64,000 nucleotides of DNA from Polynucleobacter brandtiae (GCF_002797575.1 NZ_PGTX01000002.1:310001-374000), one strand, 5' to 3'; shown: positions 9,019 through 21,987, numbered from the stretch's first letter. Program-made: numbers and translations. The notes: a model not told the origin generated them from the sequence alone.

Positions 9019-11121
9019 TTACTTCGCTTTAGCAGCCATCACTGCTTCCGCTACGTTCTTAGGTGCTTCGGAATAATGCTTAAATTCCATAGTGTAAGTG
9101 GCACGACCTTGGGTCAACGAGCGCAAGCCAGTTGAATAACCAAACATCTCTGCTAACGGTACTTCTGCACGAACAATCTTGCCGCCGCCTGGAATGTCAT
9201 CCATACCTTGCAAAATACCGCGACGTGATGAGAGATCACCCATCACGTTACCCATGAAATCTTCTGGTGTTTCTACTTCAACAGCCATCATTGGTTCGAG
9301 CAATACTGGAGATGCTTTACGCATACCATCTTTAAACGCCATCGAACCCGCCATCTTAAATGCGTTTTCGTTTGAGTCAACGTCATGGTATGAACCAAAG
9401 AACAATGTTGCTTTGATATCTACGACTGGGTAACCAGCCAAAATACCGGAGTTCAAAGTTTCGATAATGCCTTTTTCTACTGCAGGGATGTACTCACGAG
9501 GAACAACACCGCCCTTAATAGCATCAACAAATTCAAAACCTTTACCTGGTACCTGTGGCTCCAACTTCAATACTACGTGGCCATACTGACCGCGGCCACC
9601 AGATTGCTTAACAAATTTACCTTCAACTTCTTCGCAAACTTTACGAATGGTTTCGCGGTACGCAACTTGTGGCTTACCAACAGTTGCTTCAACACCAAAC
9701 TCACGACGCATACGATCAACTAAGATTTCTAAGTGGAGCTCGCCCATTCCAGAAATAATAGTTTGACCTGATTCTTCATCTGTTTTTACGCGGAATGATG
9801 GATCTTCTTGTGCCAAGCGATTTAAAGCCAGACCCATTTTTTCTTGGTCAGGCTTCGTCTTTGGTTCTACAGCTTGGGAAATTACTGGCTCTGGGAATAC
9901 CATGCGCTCCAAAATAACGATACCGTCTGGATCGCACAATGTTTCACCTGTAGTTGCATCTTTGAGGCCAACTGCAGCTGCGATGTCGCCTGCGTATACT
10001 TCTTTAATTTCTTCACGTTGATTTGCATGCATCTGCAATAAACGTCCCACACGCTCTTTTTTGCCCTTGATTGGGTTGTAGATGGTGTCGCCTGACTTCA
10101 TCATGCCTGAGTAAACACGGAAGAAAATAAGCTGCCCAACAAATGGGTCAGTCATGATCTTAAATGCCAATGCAGAGAATTTCTCTTTATCGTCAGCTTT
10201 GCGGGTTGTCGGTGTACCGTCTTCCAGCTCACATGGAACTGGGGGTACGTCTAACGGTGATGGCAGTAACTCAACCACTGCGTCCAACATCGCCTGAACA
10301 CCTTTGTTTTTGAAAGCAGTTCCGCACAACATAGGAACGATTTCATTGGCAATGGTGCGTTGACGCAATGCAGTCTTGATTTCTTCTTCGGTCAGCTCTT
10401 CGCCGCCTAGATACTTCTCCATTAACTCTTCAGAGCTTTCGGCAGCTGCTTCAACTAATTTTTCACGCCATTCATCTGCAGATGCTTTTAATTCAGCTGG
10501 AATCTCTTCATAGTTGAATTTAATACCCTGTGACTCGTCATCCCAAATAATGGCTTTCATCTTCACCAAATCAATCACGCCTTTGAAGTTTTCTTCAGCG
10601 CCGATCGGAATTTGAATCAAAATTGGATTTGCTTTAAGGCGTAACTTCATCTGGTCATAGACCTTGAAGAAGTTTGCACCAGTACGGTCCATCTTGTTGA
10701 CGAATGCCAAACGAGGCACCTTGTACTTGTTAGCTTGGCGCCATACAGTTTCAGACTGTGGCTGAACACCACCAACAGCACAGTACACCATGCATGCACC
10801 ATCAAGTACGCGCATAGAACGTTCAACTTCAATCGTGAAGTCTACGTGGCCCGGGGTATCAATAATGTTGATACGGTGCTCTGGAAAATTACCAGCCATA
10901 CCTTTCCAGAACGTAGTAGTAGCAGCAGAAGTAATCGTGATACCACGCTCTTGCTCTTGCTCCATCCAGTCCATGGTCGCTGCGCCATCATGCACTTCAC
11001 CAATTTTGTGATTAACACCGGTGTAGAACAAAACGCGCTCTGTAGTTGTTGTCTTGCCTGCGTCAATGTGCGCAGAAATACCGATGTTACGGTATCTTTC
11101 GATGGGGGTTTTACGTGCCAC
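9019..11121 (-). CDS. fusA: Elongation factor G
   Basis: EF-G of 700 residues, the GTPase that drives translocation and, with RRF, ribosome recycling. The P loop [12 protein letters not shown], the switch [35 protein letters not shown] and [10 protein letters not shown] are clear in the first 150 residues. Domains IV-V end with [20 protein letters not shown]. The start codon is GTG (11119-11121), preceded by an AAGG motif. It lies 27 bases after rpsG and 50 before tuf. Confidence 0.99.
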   Translation of the reverse strand: MARKTPIERYRNIGISAHIDAGKTTTTERVLFYTGVNHKIGEVHDGAATMDWMEQEQERGITITSAATTTFWKGMAGNFPEHRINIIDTPGHVDFTIEVERSMRVLDGACMVYCAVGGVQPQSETVWRQANKYKVPRLAFVNKMDRTGANFFKVYDQMKLRLKANPILIQIPIGAEENFKGVIDLVKMKAIIWDDESQGIKFNYEEIPAELKASADEWREKLVEAAAESSEELMEKYLGGEELTEEEIKTALRQRTIANEIVPMLCGTAFKNKGVQAMLDAVVELLPSPLDVPPVPCELEDGTPTTRKADDKEKFSALAFKIMTDPFVGQLIFFRVYSGMMKSGDTIYNPIKGKKERVGRLLQMHANQREEIKEVYAGDIAAAVGLKDATTGETLCDPDGIVILERMVFPEPVISQAVEPKTKPDQEKMGLALNRLAQEDPSFRVKTDEESGQTIISGMGELHLEILVDRMRREFGVEATVGKPQVAYRETIRKVCEEVEGKFVKQSGGRGQYGHVVLKLEPQVPGKGFEFVDAIKGGVVPREYIPAVEKGIIETLNSGILAGYPVVDIKATLFFGSYHDVDSNENAFKMAGSMAFKDGMRKASPVLLEPMMAVEVETPEDFMGNVMGDLSSRRGILQGMDDIPGGGKIVRAEVPLAEMFGYSTGLRSLTQGRATYTMEFKHYSEAPKNVAEAVMAAKAK

Positions 11122-11148
11122 TGTTAGTGCCTTTTCTTTGCTGTGCGA

Positions 11149-11619
11149 TTAGAAGCGGAAATGTGAGAAAGCTTTGTTAGCTTCAGCCATACGGTGAACT
11201 TCTTCACGCTTCTTCATTGCGCCGCCACGACCTTCAGCGGCTTCTAATAGTTCATTTGCTAAACGCTGAGCCATGGATTTCTCTCCACGCTTCTTTGCAG
11301 CTTCGCGCACCCAACGCATTGCTAAAGCAGAACGGCGTGATGGGCGAACTTCAACTGGAACCTGGTAGTTTGCGCCACCAACACGACGACTCTTTACCTC
11401 AACCATTGGCTTTACGTTACCCATGGCTGTTGAGAAAACTTCGAGCGGCTCTTTATTTGCTTTTTTCTCGATATGGTCAAAGGCACCGTACACGATACGC
11501 TCTGCAACCGATTTTTTGCCGTCCAACATCAGGACGTTCATGAATTTTGCTACTTCTACATTGCCAAATTTTGGATCAGGCAAGATTTCCCGTTTAGGGA
11601 CTTCACGACGACGTGGCAT
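11149..11619 (-). CDS. rpsG: 30S ribosomal protein S7
   Basis: S7 of 156 residues, the primary assembly protein of the small-subunit head. It begins [19 protein letters not shown] and contains the [18 protein letters not shown] core. An AAGGAG site lies 6 bases from the ATG. In E. coli S7 represses its own synthesis through the rpsL-rpsG spacer. Here that 167-base spacer holds a stable hairpin 23 bases before the start, a plausible binding site. Confidence 0.98.
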   Translation of the reverse strand: MPRRREVPKREILPDPKFGNVEVAKFMNVLMLDGKKSVAERIVYGAFDHIEKKANKEPLEVFSTAMGNVKPMVEVKSRRVGGANYQVPVEVRPSRRSALAMRWVREAAKKRGEKSMAQRLANELLEAAEGRGGAMKKREEVHRMAEANKAFSHFRF

Positions 11620-11786
11620 AACAACTCCTTCAGTTCAGTTAGGGATGACCCACATGGATCATCCGCTCCGGCCGTTCTACTATTTAGAAATACAACTGCT
11701 ATCTAAACGGAACAGCCACTTACTTGTCTTTTAAGTCTGACAAACGAAGACTTACTACAAAATTCTTTGCAATACTCAGCGGCTAA
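11620..11786 (-). promoter_or_regulatory. rpsL-rpsG spacer with hairpin, possible S7 control site
   Basis: A 167-base gap in the str operon. On the minus strand the arms 11656-11664 and 11643-11651 can pair over 9 positions (one G-U) around a 4-base loop, giving a stem just upstream of the rpsG ribosome binding site. In E. coli S7 binds this intercistronic region to repress its own translation. The position matches, but binding is inferred only. Confidence 0.4.
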
Positions 11787-12167
11787 TTAAGCTGCCTTCT
11801 TAGCGCGCTTAGCACCATACTTGGAGCGTGACTGCTTACGGTCTTTAACGCCTTGCAAGTCGAGTGATCCACGAACGATGTGGTAACGAACACCTGGTAA
11901 ATCCTTTACACGACCGCCACGGATCAATACAACTGAGTGTTCCTGGAGGTTATGGCCTTCACCACCAATGTATGAAATAACTTCAAAACCATTGGTTAAG
12001 CGCACTTTAGCTACTTTACGTAACGCAGAGTTTGGCTTTTTTGGAGTAGTTGTGTACACGCGCGTACAAACGCCACGACGCTGCGGACTGTTTTGCAGTG
12101 CTGGGCTCTTGCTTTTAACAGTCAGCCGGCTTCTTGGCTTACGTAATAATTGATTAATTGTTGGCAT
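11787..12167 (-). CDS. rpsL: 30S ribosomal protein S12
   Basis: S12 of 126 residues, at the decoding centre. It has the conserved segment [21 protein letters not shown] containing the lysine whose mutation gives streptomycin resistance. It also has [25 protein letters not shown]; the protein shows the wild-type lysine in KKPNS. It is the first gene of the str operon, and a strong promoter lies about 100 bases upstream. Confidence 0.99.
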   Translation of the reverse strand: MPTINQLLRKPRSRLTVKSKSPALQNSPQRRGVCTRVYTTTPKKPNSALRKVAKVRLTNGFEVISYIGGEGHNLQEHSVVLIRGGRVKDLPGVRYHIVRGSLDLQGVKDRKQSRSKYGAKRAKKAA

Positions 12168-12270
12168 AAATAGCTCGGTTAGTACTTCTTTGTTGCTTTC
12201 TTTAAGAAAATCAATGACTTAGATAATTTCTAGGTCAAAAAGACCCTCTTCTCAATCAGTAGAACTCAGC

Positions 12271-12299
12271 ATTCTAGCCTGGCCAGCTCTTCCCGTCAA
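12271..12299 (-). promoter_or_regulatory. Promoter of the str operon (rpsL)
   Basis: On the minus strand, -35 TTGACG (12294-12299) and -10 TAGAAT (12271-12276) are separated by exactly 17 bases. It lies about 100 bases upstream of rpsL and directly downstream of the rpoC terminator, so it fits as the start of the rpsL-rpsG-fusA-tuf-rpsJ transcript. Confidence 0.8.
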
Positions 12300-12310
12300 C
12301 CTACAAGGGG

Positions 12311-12332
12311 AAAAACTGGCCATTTCTGGCCA
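12311..12332 (-). terminator. Intrinsic terminator after rpoC
   Basis: On the minus strand a TGGCCA-GAAA-TGGCCA hairpin (six base pairs, tetraloop) is followed by GTTTTT. It begins 11 bases after the rpoC stop and ends the long tRNA-tuf-secE-rpoBC transcript. Confidence 0.75.
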
Positions 12333-12343
12333 AAAATACCAAA

Positions 12344-15300
12344 TTAGCTTGGATCCGCCTCTGCAGCAGGAGCAATTACCTCTGCCTCTATTTCTACAGG
12401 CATATCGGCTATCGCCTCTTCTTCAGCAGCAATCATTTGCGCGCGATCACGCTCGAATTGCTCCCTGACCTTGCGTGCACGGCGATAAGCCAAGCCAGTA
12501 CCAGCAGGGATCAAACGGCCAATAATGACGTTTTCCTTGAGGCCACGCAGTGTATCGGTCTTGCCCATAATGGCGGCTTCGGTCAATACACGAGTGGTTT
12601 CTTGGAAAGAAGCCGCTGAAATAAAGCTGTCTGTAGACAAGGATGCTTTAGTAATGCCCAACAATACATTCTCAAACTGAGCTGGGCGCTTACCTGCAGC
12701 GATCACTAAATCATTTGCATCATAGAGTTTGGATCGCTCAACTTGCTCACCCGTGATGTAGGCCGTATCGCCGCCATCCGTAATCTGCACGCGACGCAAC
12801 ATCTGACGCACGATCACTTCGATGTGCTTGTCGTTGATCTTTACCCCTTGCAAGCGGTAAACGTCTTGAACTTCATCGACAATATAGATCGCCAATTCTT
12901 CGATGCCTCTGAGAGTCAAAATGTCATGTGGGTCAGCAGGACCTTCCACAATCATCTCGCCCTTATTCACAACTTGACCGTCATGAACAAGAACTTGCTT
13001 CTCTTTAGGAATCAAGAATTCATTAGATTCGCCATCCATATCGGTAATCACTAAACGCTGCTTACCTTTGGTTTCTTTACCGAAGGAAACGGTTCCAGTG
13101 ACTTTAGCCAATACAGCAGCATCTTTTGGTGAGCGAGCTTCGAATAATTCAGCAACGCGTGGGAGGCCGCCGGTGATATCGCGAGTCTTCTGTGATTCAA
13201 TTGGAATACGCGCTAATACCTCGCCAACCTCAACTTTTTGACCGTCCTTAACAGTAATCAACGCGCCCACCTGCAGCCCGATATTCACTGGATGATCAGT
13301 ACCCGCAATCATTACTTCTCCGCCCTTGTCATCAACTAAGTTGATCATGGGACGAACGCCTTTGCTTGCAGCACTTCGACGCTTACCGTCAATCACCACC
13401 AGAGTGGACAGGCCAGTTACCTCGTCAACCTGCTTGGCGACAGTAACACCCTCTTCGACGTTATCGAATCGAGCAATGCCGGCATACTCAGAAATGATTG
13501 GACGAGTTAATGGATCCCAAGTTGCTAAGCTTGCGCCAGCTTTTACTAGTGCATCTTCTTTGACGGCCAGAGTTGCGCCGTAAGGCACCTTATGACGCTC
13601 ACGCTCACGGCCATTGTCATCAACAATGAGGACTTCGCCAGAACGTGAAATAACGATCTGCTCACCTTTTGCATTTTTAACAACGCGCATCGTGCCAGAG
13701 AACTTCAATGCGCCATTAGACTTAGCTTCAATATTACTTGCCACCAAGGCGCGTGAAGCTGCACCACCAATGTGGAAGGTACGCATTGTTAACTGAGTAC
13801 CTGGCTCGCCAATGGACTGGGCAGCGATCACGCCAACTGCTTCACCGACGTTCACCATTCCGCCACGACCAAGGTCACGACCGTAGCACTTAGCGCACAA
13901 ACCAAAGCGAGTTAAGCAAGACAAGACTGTACGCACTGTCACTTCATCGATGCCAAGGGCAACGATTTCATCAACATGGTCTTCATCCAATAATGTGTCG
14001 TGCGCAACGATAACCGCCTGAGTATCAGGGTGAACAACATCACCAATACAGACACGACCCAAAATACGATCGCGTAATGCCTCGATGATTTCACCGCCCT
14101 CAACCAAGGCCTTCATCTTCACACCGCTTGTTGCGCCACAGTCATCCTCAATTACCACGAGGTCTTGTGTGACGTCACATAAACGACGGGTCAAGTAACC
14201 AGAGTTTGCTGTCTTGAGCGCTGTATCGGCCAAGCCTTTACGTGCACCGTGAGTGGAAATGAAATACTGCAATACGTTCAAGCCTTCACGGAAGTTCGCA
14301 GTAATTGGCGTTTCAATAATCGAGCCATCAGGCTTGGCCATCAAACCACGCATACCAGCCAACTGACGAATCTGCGCTGCAGATCCACGTGCCCCAGAAT
14401 CCGCCATCATGTAGATGGAGTTGAAAGATTCTTGACGAACAGTTTTACCGTTACGGTCGAGTACGTCAACGTGTGACAACTCATCCATCATCGCCTTACC
14501 AACTTGGTCACCAGCTGCACCCCAAATGTCTACCACGTTGTTATAACGCTCTTGGTTGGTTACAAGGCCTGACATAAACTGCTTGTCATACTCTTTAACC
14601 TTGGTGGATGCCTCGCTGATGATGCGCTCTTTTGAAGTTGGAATCAACATATCGTCAATTGCAACCGAAATACCCGCATTAGTTGCTAAACGGAAACCAG
14701 ATTGCAAAAGTCGATCAGCAAAAATAACCGTCTCACGTAGACCGCACTTACGGAACGAAGTGTTGATTAAGCGAGAAATTTCTTTTTTCTTCAGCGGCTT
14801 ATTAATTTCCTCAAAAGTCATACCTTTAGGTAAGATCTCTGACAAAATGGCACGGCCCACTGACGTTTGATAAATCTTGGTCTTTTCAGCAAAGCGGGCT
14901 TCGCCCTCTGCCTTCTTGTTTACAATCTCATGCTCAGTAATGCGCACCGCAACACGCGAAGCTAACTCTACTTCACCCGCTTCATAAGCACGCACAACTT
15001 CAGTAATATTGGCGAAAACCATGCCTTCGCCCTTACCGTTGATCTTGTCACGAGTAGCGTAGTACAGGCCCAACACGACGTCCTGGGAAGGAACAATCGA
15101 TGGCTCGCCGTTAGCTGGGAACAGTACGTTGTTCGAGGCCAACATTAATGTACGCGCTTCCATCTGCGCTTCCAATGACAAAGGAACGTGAACCGCCATT
15201 TGGTCACCGTCAAAGTCGGCGTTAAATGCCGCGCAAACTAATGGGTGCAATTGGATCGCCTTGCCTTCAATCAGCATTGGCTCAAAAGCCTGAATACCAA

Positions 15301-16606
15301 GTCGGTGCAATGTAGGCGCACGGTTCAACATGATTGGATGCTCACGAATGACTTCTTCGAGAATATCCCAAACGATTGGCGTCTGACTTTCAACTTCTTT
15401 CTTTGCAGCCTTAATAGTAGTTGCAATTCCTAAAGTCTCAAGCTTGTTAAAAATAAATGGTTTGAATAATTCCAAAGCCATTAATTTTGGCAAACCGCAC
15501 TGATGTAACTTGAGCGTAGGACCAACCACGATGACTGAACGACCTGAGTAGTCAACGCGCTTACCTAACAAGTTTTGACGGAAACGGCCACTCTTACCTT
15601 TAATCATTTCAGCTAAAGATTTGAGAGGGCGCTTATTTGCGCCAGTCATCGCCTTACCGCGACGACCATTGTCAAGCAATGAGTCAACCGCTTCTTGCAA
15701 CATGCGTTTTTCGTTACGAACAATAATTTCTGGTGCGCGCAACTCTAATAAGCGCTTTAAGCGATTATTGCGGTTGATAACGCGACGATAAAGATCGTTT
15801 AAATCGGAAGTAGCAAATCGGCCGCCATCCAATGGCACTAACGGACGCAATTCTGGTGGCAATACTGGCAACACTTCCATGATCATCCAGTCAGGCTTAA
15901 TTCCTGAAGTCTGGAATGCCTCTAACACTTTTAAGCGCTTGGCATATTTTTTAATCTTGGCATCACTACCAGTCGCTTTTAGATCTGCGCGAATGACTTC
16001 TACTTCTCGATCTATATCAATACCGCGCAATAGATCACGAATACCTTCTGCACCCATAATGGCGGTAAATGCGCCATCACCGTACTCTTCAGTCTTGGCA
16101 ATGAACTCGTCTTCAGACATGATCTGTCCACGCTTCATTACACCCTCAGGAGTCATACCAGCATCTACAACTACATAGGCTTCAAAATAGAGTACGCGCT
16201 CAATATCACGTAAGGTCATATCGAGAACCATGCCCAAGCGGGATGGCAATGACTTTAAGAACCAAATATGAGCAACTGGCGCTGCCAACTCAATATGGCC
16301 CATACGCTCACGGCGCACCTTAGCTAGAGTTACCTCTACGCCGCACTTTTCACAAATAACGCCACGGAACTTTAAGCGCTTGTACTTACCGCATAAGCAC
16401 TCGTAATCTTTGGTTGGTCCAAAAATTTTGGCACAAAACAGACCATCACGCTCGGGTTTAAAAGTCCGATAGTTAATGGTTTCTGGTTTGCGAACTTCAC
16501 CAAAAGACCAAGAGCGAATTTTCTCAGGAGAAGCAAGACCAATTTTAATTACGTCAAATTGTTCGTCGCCCTGCGTTTGCTTAAATAAATCGAGCAATGC
16601 TTTCAT
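12344..16606 (-). CDS. rpoC: RNA polymerase subunit beta prime
   Basis: RpoC of 1420 residues. I chose the ATG at 16604-16606 ([18 protein letters not shown]), two bases after the rpoB stop with GGAGCG upstream; a longer frame would extend into rpoB. The first zinc site uses C70, C72, C85 and C88 ([19 protein letters not shown]), and the catalytic loop NADFDGDQM binds the active-site magnesium. The second zinc cluster and the trigger loop region ([13 protein letters not shown]) are present. It is the last gene of its operon, followed by a clear terminator. Confidence 0.99.
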   Translation of the reverse strand: MKALLDLFKQTQGDEQFDVIKIGLASPEKIRSWSFGEVRKPETINYRTFKPERDGLFCAKIFGPTKDYECLCGKYKRLKFRGVICEKCGVEVTLAKVRRERMGHIELAAPVAHIWFLKSLPSRLGMVLDMTLRDIERVLYFEAYVVVDAGMTPEGVMKRGQIMSEDEFIAKTEEYGDGAFTAIMGAEGIRDLLRGIDIDREVEVIRADLKATGSDAKIKKYAKRLKVLEAFQTSGIKPDWMIMEVLPVLPPELRPLVPLDGGRFATSDLNDLYRRVINRNNRLKRLLELRAPEIIVRNEKRMLQEAVDSLLDNGRRGKAMTGANKRPLKSLAEMIKGKSGRFRQNLLGKRVDYSGRSVIVVGPTLKLHQCGLPKLMALELFKPFIFNKLETLGIATTIKAAKKEVESQTPIVWDILEEVIREHPIMLNRAPTLHRLGIQAFEPMLIEGKAIQLHPLVCAAFNADFDGDQMAVHVPLSLEAQMEARTLMLASNNVLFPANGEPSIVPSQDVVLGLYYATRDKINGKGEGMVFANITEVVRAYEAGEVELASRVAVRITEHEIVNKKAEGEARFAEKTKIYQTSVGRAILSEILPKGMTFEEINKPLKKKEISRLINTSFRKCGLRETVIFADRLLQSGFRLATNAGISVAIDDMLIPTSKERIISEASTKVKEYDKQFMSGLVTNQERYNNVVDIWGAAGDQVGKAMMDELSHVDVLDRNGKTVRQESFNSIYMMADSGARGSAAQIRQLAGMRGLMAKPDGSIIETPITANFREGLNVLQYFISTHGARKGLADTALKTANSGYLTRRLCDVTQDLVVIEDDCGATSGVKMKALVEGGEIIEALRDRILGRVCIGDVVHPDTQAVIVAHDTLLDEDHVDEIVALGIDEVTVRTVLSCLTRFGLCAKCYGRDLGRGGMVNVGEAVGVIAAQSIGEPGTQLTMRTFHIGGAASRALVASNIEAKSNGALKFSGTMRVVKNAKGEQIVISRSGEVLIVDDNGRERERHKVPYGATLAVKEDALVKAGASLATWDPLTRPIISEYAGIARFDNVEEGVTVAKQVDEVTGLSTLVVIDGKRRSAASKGVRPMINLVDDKGGEVMIAGTDHPVNIGLQVGALITVKDGQKVEVGEVLARIPIESQKTRDITGGLPRVAELFEARSPKDAAVLAKVTGTVSFGKETKGKQRLVITDMDGESNEFLIPKEKQVLVHDGQVVNKGEMIVEGPADPHDILTLRGIEELAIYIVDEVQDVYRLQGVKINDKHIEVIVRQMLRRVQITDGGDTAYITGEQVERSKLYDANDLVIAAGKRPAQFENVLLGITKASLSTDSFISAASFQETTRVLTEAAIMGKTDTLRGLKENVIIGRLIPAGTGLAYRRARKVREQFERDRAQMIAAEEEAIADMPVEIEAEVIAPAAEADPS

Positions 16607-16607
16607 A

Positions 16608-19600
16608 TCAGTTGCGCTCCATGTCAATGTCAATACCCAACGAGCGGATTTCTTTTACCAACACGTTGAAGGATTCGGGCATGCCAGCATCAATAGTGTG
16701 CTCGCCCTTGACGATGTTTTCATAAACCTTGGTACGGCCTGCGACGTCATCGGACTTCACTGTCAGCATTTCCTGCAAGACATATGAAGCGCCGTATGCT
16801 TCGAGGGCCCAGACTTCCATCTCACCAAAGCGCTGACCACCAAACTGTGCTTTACCGCCAAGTGGCTGTTGCGTTACTAAAGAGTAAGGTCCGGTCGAGC
16901 GAGCATGCATCTTGTCATCCACTAAATGGTGAAGCTTCAAGACATGCATCACGCCAACAGTTACTGGACGCTCAAACTGATCGCCAGTACGGCCATCGCA
17001 CAGAATCATTTGCTGACGGGATGGCGTCATCTTCAAAGAAGTTGCAACTTCTTCTGGATAGGCCAACTCAAGCATTCTGCTAATTTCCGCCTCAGTAGCG
17101 CCATCAAATACTGGCGTTGCAAATGGCAATCCTTGGCGCAAGTTCTCCGCCAAAACCATTACTTGCTCATCGGTAAAGTTGTCTAAGTCCTCAATGCGGC
17201 CTGTTTCGTTATAAAGCTGCTTTAAAAACTTACGGAGTTCAACTTGTTTAGCCTGCTCACGAACCATCTCGTCGATCCGTTTTCCAATGCCTTGGGCAGC
17301 CCAACCTAAGTGGGTTTCCAAGATCTGTCCAACGTTCATACGGGAAGGTACGCCCAATGGGTTCAAGACGATATCAACAGGTCGTCCGTCGGCCATAAAT
17401 GGCATGTCTTCAGCAGGAGCGATTTTAGAAACCACCCCTTTATTACCATGACGACCGGCCATCTTGTCACCAGGCTGCAATCGACGTTTAACTGCTAAGT
17501 AGACCTTGACCATCTTGGTTACGCCAGGCTGTAAATCATCACCCTGAGTTAACTTAGTACGCTTTTCTTCAAAAGCATCGTCAAACTGCTTACGCTTGGC
17601 TTCAATAGAAGATTTCACCGCTTCAACTTGTGCGGCAACATCTTCCTCTGCAGGACGAACATCGAACCAATGGTATTTATCCAAGTCGGCAAGGTATTCC
17701 TTATCGATTTTGCTGCCTTTAGCTAACTTTTTAGGTCCGCCGTTGGCAACTTTACCAATCAACAGTTTTTCTAAACGCATGAAGGCATCACCTTCAACTA
17801 TACGCAGCTGATCATTTAAGTCCAAACGATAGCGCTGTAGTTCTTCTTGAATAATGGCTTGTGCACGTGCATCGCGCTCAATTCCTTCGCGGGTGAAGAC
17901 TTGAACGTCAATAACTGTACCGATCATTCCGGAAGGAACGCGCAAGGATGTATCTTTTACATCAGATGCTTTCTCACCGAAAATCGCACGAAGTAACTTC
18001 TCTTCAGGCGTCAGCGTTGTCTCGCCCTTCGGAGTTACCTTGCCGACTAGTACGTCGCCGGCCTGAACTTCAGCACCAATATAAACGATACCGCTTTCAT
18101 CTAAACGGGAGAGTTGTGACTCTGCTAAATTTGAAATGTCACGTGTAATCTCTTCTGAGCCTAGCTTTGTATCGCGAGCAACAACGGACAATTCCTCAAT
18201 ATGAATCGAGGTGTAACGATCATCAGCAACCACCTTCTCAGAGATCAAAATTGAATCTTCAAAGTTGTAACCGTTCCATGGCATAAATGCCACGGTCATG
18301 TTTTGACCCAAGGCTAACTCACCCAGGTCTGTCGATGCACCGTCAGCCACCACGTCACCACGAGCTACACGATCGCCAACCTGAACGATCGGACGCTGAT
18401 TGATGTTGGTATTTTGATTTGAGCGGGTGTACTTAATGAGGTTATAAATCTCCACACCAACTTCACCAGCAGCAGTTTCATCATCATTTACACGAATAAC
18501 GATACGGTTTGCATCAACGTAATCCACAATACCGCCACGGTTAGCCAATACAACTGTGCCGGAATCCACTGCCACAATACGCTCTAAACCTGTTCCCACT
18601 AATGGCTTATCAGGACGTAAGCAAGGAACTGCTTGGCGTTGCATGTTCGCACCCATCAAAGCGCGGTTCGCATCATCATGCTCTAAGAATGGAACTAGTG
18701 AAGCAGCAGCAGAAACGATCTGACTAGGAGCAACGTCAATAAAATCAACGCGCTCTGGACTGACCATCATGGTTTCACCGGCTTGACGAGCTGAAACCAG
18801 TTCGTCAGCTAATTTGCCGCTCTTGTCGATAGTTGCATTCGCCTGCGCGATAACATATTTAGCCTCTTCAATTGCGGAGAGATACATCACTTCATCACTT
18901 ACTTTGCTGTTCGCTACTTTACGATACGGCGTTTCTAAAAAACCGTGCTCGTTTAAGCGTGCAAATAGCGCGAGTGAGTTGATCAGACCAATGTTTGGTC
19001 CCTCTGGTGTTTCGATTGGACAAACACGACCGTAGTGAGTAGGGTGCACGTCACGCACTTCAAAACCTGCGCGCTCGCGTGTCAAACCACCAGGTCCCAG
19101 TGCTGAGATACGACGCTTGTGCGTGATCTCTGACAATGGGTTGGTTTGGTCCATAAACTGAGACAACTGTGAGGAACCGAAGAACTCACGAATCGCCGAA
19201 GAGATTGGCTTGCTGTTAATCAAATCATGCGGCATGAGGTTTTCTGTTTCGGCCTGGCCGAGACGCTCTTTCACAGCACGCTCTACGCGTGATAAGCCTG
19301 CACGAAATTGATTCTCTGCCAACTCACCTACGCAACGTACGCGACGATTACCTAAGTGGTCAATGTCATCAACCTCACCTTTGCCGTTACGTAAATCAAC
19401 GAGTGACTTAATGGTTTCCAGGATATCTTCATCTGATAAAACCATTGCGCCTTCCATCTCTGAACGACCGAGACGGCTGTTAACTTTCATACGACCAACG
19501 CGAGACAAATCATAACTATCTTCGTTGTAGAACAAGCGCTGGAATAAAGCTTCAACAGCATCTTCTGTTGGAGGCTCGCCAGGACGCATCATGCGATAGA

Positions 19601-20708
19601 TGGCAATACGAGCTGCCATCTGATCAGCGGTTTCATCTGTGCGCAGTGTTTGAGAGATATAAGCACCAGAATCTAGATCATTGGTATAGATAGTCTCTAG
19701 TTGCTTGATGCCTGCATCACGCAATGTAGCCAATAACTCTTCCGTGATTTCATCATTGGCATAAGCTAAGATTTCACCTGTATCTGGATCAATGGTGTTT
19801 CGCGCAACTACACGACCAACTAAATAGTCATCAGGAACAATAATGTTCTTGGTTTTGGCTGCTTCGAGCTCGCGAATATGCTTTGCATTAATGCGCTTGT
19901 CTTTTTGAATGACAACAACGCCATTCTTATCAAGCACATCAAAGTTAGCCATCTGACCACGCAAACGCTCTGGAACAAATTCCATTGCAGCGCCATTGGC
20001 TGTCAATGCAAAATGATCAAAGTTAAAAAAGTTTGCCAGTATCTGCTCGTTGTTCAAGCCAATTGCTTTGAGCAAAATGGTAACTGGCATCTTACGACGA
20101 CGGTCAACGCGGAAATACAACACGTCCTTAGGGTCAAACTCAAAATCAAGCCATGAACCACGGTAAGGAATAATGCGCGCTGAGAACAGAAGCTTTCCGG
20201 AACTATGCGTCTTGCCTTTATCGTGTTCAAAGAACACGCCTGGAGAGCGATGCAACTGAGACACAATGACGCGCTCAGTGCCGTTAATGACAAACGATCC
20301 GTTATCAGTCATGAGTGGAATCTCACCCATGTAAACTTCACTCTCTTTTACTTCCTTAACATTAGTAGGTGCTTCGCGATCGTAAATGATCAAGCGAACC
20401 TTTGCACGTAAAGCCGAGTGATAGGTATAGCCACGTTGCTGACATTCTTTAACATCAAATGGTGGCTGTGCCAATTGGTACGACACATATTCCATGCGTG
20501 CGTAGCCATTGTTTGACGTAATAGGAAATGCTGATGTAAAAGCAGCTTGAAGTCCCTCAGTGAGACGAGAGATTGCCGGCTTATCAGCCTGTAAAAATTT
20601 AGCGTAGGATTCCAGCTGTGTTGCGATCAGGTACGGAACCTGGTGATTATTTACTCGCTTAGCAAAGCTTTTACGGACTCGCTTGCGTTCGGTGAAGCTG
20701 TAGTTCAT
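16608..20708 (-). CDS. rpoB: RNA polymerase subunit beta
   Basis: RpoB of 1366 residues, forming the active-site cleft with beta prime. It begins [18 protein letters not shown]. The rifampicin-binding region reads [19 protein letters not shown] and [20 protein letters not shown], both wild-type. The C-terminal [25 protein letters not shown] segment is intact. It is separated from rplL by 227 bases that hold two overlapping hairpins, and its stop is 1 base from the rpoC start. Confidence 0.99.
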   Translation of the reverse strand: MNYSFTERKRVRKSFAKRVNNHQVPYLIATQLESYAKFLQADKPAISRLTEGLQAAFTSAFPITSNNGYARMEYVSYQLAQPPFDVKECQQRGYTYHSALRAKVRLIIYDREAPTNVKEVKESEVYMGEIPLMTDNGSFVINGTERVIVSQLHRSPGVFFEHDKGKTHSSGKLLFSARIIPYRGSWLDFEFDPKDVLYFRVDRRRKMPVTILLKAIGLNNEQILANFFNFDHFALTANGAAMEFVPERLRGQMANFDVLDKNGVVVIQKDKRINAKHIRELEAAKTKNIIVPDDYLVGRVVARNTIDPDTGEILAYANDEITEELLATLRDAGIKQLETIYTNDLDSGAYISQTLRTDETADQMAARIAIYRMMRPGEPPTEDAVEALFQRLFYNEDSYDLSRVGRMKVNSRLGRSEMEGAMVLSDEDILETIKSLVDLRNGKGEVDDIDHLGNRRVRCVGELAENQFRAGLSRVERAVKERLGQAETENLMPHDLINSKPISSAIREFFGSSQLSQFMDQTNPLSEITHKRRISALGPGGLTRERAGFEVRDVHPTHYGRVCPIETPEGPNIGLINSLALFARLNEHGFLETPYRKVANSKVSDEVMYLSAIEEAKYVIAQANATIDKSGKLADELVSARQAGETMMVSPERVDFIDVAPSQIVSAAASLVPFLEHDDANRALMGANMQRQAVPCLRPDKPLVGTGLERIVAVDSGTVVLANRGGIVDYVDANRIVIRVNDDETAAGEVGVEIYNLIKYTRSNQNTNINQRPIVQVGDRVARGDVVADGASTDLGELALGQNMTVAFMPWNGYNFEDSILISEKVVADDRYTSIHIEELSVVARDTKLGSEEITRDISNLAESQLSRLDESGIVYIGAEVQAGDVLVGKVTPKGETTLTPEEKLLRAIFGEKASDVKDTSLRVPSGMIGTVIDVQVFTREGIERDARAQAIIQEELQRYRLDLNDQLRIVEGDAFMRLEKLLIGKVANGGPKKLAKGSKIDKEYLADLDKYHWFDVRPAEEDVAAQVEAVKSSIEAKRKQFDDAFEEKRTKLTQGDDLQPGVTKMVKVYLAVKRRLQPGDKMAGRHGNKGVVSKIAPAEDMPFMADGRPVDIVLNPLGVPSRMNVGQILETHLGWAAQGIGKRIDEMVREQAKQVELRKFLKQLYNETGRIEDLDNFTDEQVMVLAENLRQGLPFATPVFDGATEAEISRMLELAYPEEVATSLKMTPSRQQMILCDGRTGDQFERPVTVGVMHVLKLHHLVDDKMHARSTGPYSLVTQQPLGGKAQFGGQRFGEMEVWALEAYGASYVLQEMLTVKSDDVAGRTKVYENIVKGEHTIDAGMPESFNVLVKEIRSLGIDIDMERN

Positions 20709-20836
20709 TTCATCTCCGAATTCAGCGACTGTACAAAGATTTGGCGGTTGGCCACTACCAACCTCTGGCGGACAACACTCAATCGTATAGATTCAGTGCC
20801 CGACCAAACTTGCATTCTGCAGTCGTATCAGAAGGC

Positions 20837-20890
20837 AAACCCGATTTCAATCACACATGAAATCGGGTTTGACCACTAATGGTCAAACCC
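20837..20890 (-). promoter_or_regulatory. Mutually exclusive hairpins between rplL and rpoB
   Basis: Two perfect inverted repeats share a middle arm. The first pairs 20881-20890 with 20865-20874 (10 base pairs, 6-base loop). The second pairs 20837-20849 with 20858-20870 (13 base pairs, 8-base loop). Since 20865-20870 belongs to both, only one can form at a time. Neither is followed by a T tract. In E. coli the rplL-rpoB spacer holds an attenuator and an RNase III site; an equivalent role is plausible here. Confidence 0.6.
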
Positions 20891-20935
20891 AACTGAGCTA
20901 ACGCTTCTTTTTCAGAAACGTTAGCGATTGTTTTA

Positions 20936-21307
20936 TTACTTAATTTCTGACTTCGCGCCTGCATCGTCTAGCTTCTTCTTGGCTTCTTCAGCGGTCTTTT
21001 TATCAACAGCTTCTTTGATTGGCTTTGGTGCACCATCAACCAAGTCTTTTGCTTCTTTTAGACCAAGACCAGTAATTTCGCGAACAGCCTTAATTACTGA
21101 CACTTTGTTTGCGCCGGCTTCAAGCAAGTTCACGGTAAATTCTGTTTGCTCTTCAGCTGCAGCAGCGCCAGCACCAGCTGGGCCAGCAACAGCCATAGCT
21201 GCTGCTGATACGCCAAACTTCTCTTCGAACGCCTTAACTAAGTCGTTCAAATCCATTACGGACATGCTGCCTACTGCATCAATGATTTCTTCTTTAGTAA
21301 TCGCCAT
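20936..21307 (-). CDS. rplL: 50S ribosomal protein L7/L12
   Basis: L7/L12 of 123 residues, the multicopy stalk protein that recruits translation GTPases. The N-terminal dimerisation segment [20 protein letters not shown] is followed by an Ala-rich hinge (residues about 38-52). The C-terminal domain has the factor-binding [20 protein letters not shown]. It lies 35 bases after rplJ. More stalk copies than L10 are needed, so it is usually translated at a higher rate. Confidence 0.98.
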   Translation of the reverse strand: MAITKEEIIDAVGSMSVMDLNDLVKAFEEKFGVSAAAMAVAGPAGAGAAAAEEQTEFTVNLLEAGANKVSVIKAVREITGLGLKEAKDLVDGAPKPIKEAVDKKTAEEAKKKLDDAGAKSEIK

Positions 21308-21342
21308 TTTTAGCTCCTAATACTTTAATAGTTAACTGTCGC

Positions 21343-21987
21343 TTACTCAGCGGCAGGGGTTTCAACGTTTGGTTCTGTTCCAGCTTCTGGAGCAGCTGCA
21401 GGTTCTGCACTAGCTTCTGTCGCTGCGGCTTCAGCAGTAACTTCTGCTGGAGCTGCTACTACTGTGGCTGGCGCTTCTTCGGCAACTGGAGCGGGAGCTC
21501 CTGTTGCCTTTTGTGCTGCTACTGCACCTAATACGCGAGCCATTGCAGAAACTGGTGCCAACATCACACCCAATAACTGAGATAACAACTCATCGCGACT
21601 AGGAATTGCCGCTAAAGCCTTAACGGCTGCTACATCTAGCAATTTACCGTTGTATAAGCCAGCTGTAATGACGAGCTTGTCCTGAGTTTTAGCAAAGTTC
21701 TGCAATACTTTCGCCGAAGCAATCGGATCAGCAGAGATGCTATAAATCAAGGGCCCAATCATCGAATCAGCAAGAGGCTCAAACTGTGTGCCTTGTGCAG
21801 CACGGCGCGCCAATGTGTTCTTCAAAACGCGAAGATAGACACCATGGTCACGTGCGCTTGCACGAAGCTTTGTCAACTGCTCAACTGGAATACCACGGTA
21901 TTCAGCAAGCACGACTGTTTGAGCTCCCGCCAATTGAGCGCCGACATCAGCAACAATCGCTTTTTTGTCTTGTACATTCAAAGGCAC
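21343..21987 (-). CDS. rplJ: 50S ribosomal protein L10 with acidic C-terminal tail
   Basis: L10 of 214 residues, the stalk base that anchors the L7/L12 dimers. It begins at a GTG codon (21985-21987) with AAGGAG upstream ([20 protein letters not shown]). The family core ends near residue 162. The last 52 residues contain only Ala, Glu, Pro, Val, Thr, Ser, Gly and one Asn, with no Lys or Arg. E. coli L10 is about 165 residues, so the tail is unusual. The leader has two strong hairpins. Confidence 0.96.
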   Translation of the reverse strand: MPLNVQDKKAIVADVGAQLAGAQTVVLAEYRGIPVEQLTKLRASARDHGVYLRVLKNTLARRAAQGTQFEPLADSMIGPLIYSISADPIASAKVLQNFAKTQDKLVITAGLYNGKLLDVAAVKALAAIPSRDELLSQLLGVMLAPVSAMARVLGAVAAQKATGAPAPVAEEAPATVVAAPAEVTAEAAATEASAEPAAAPEAGTEPNVETPAAE

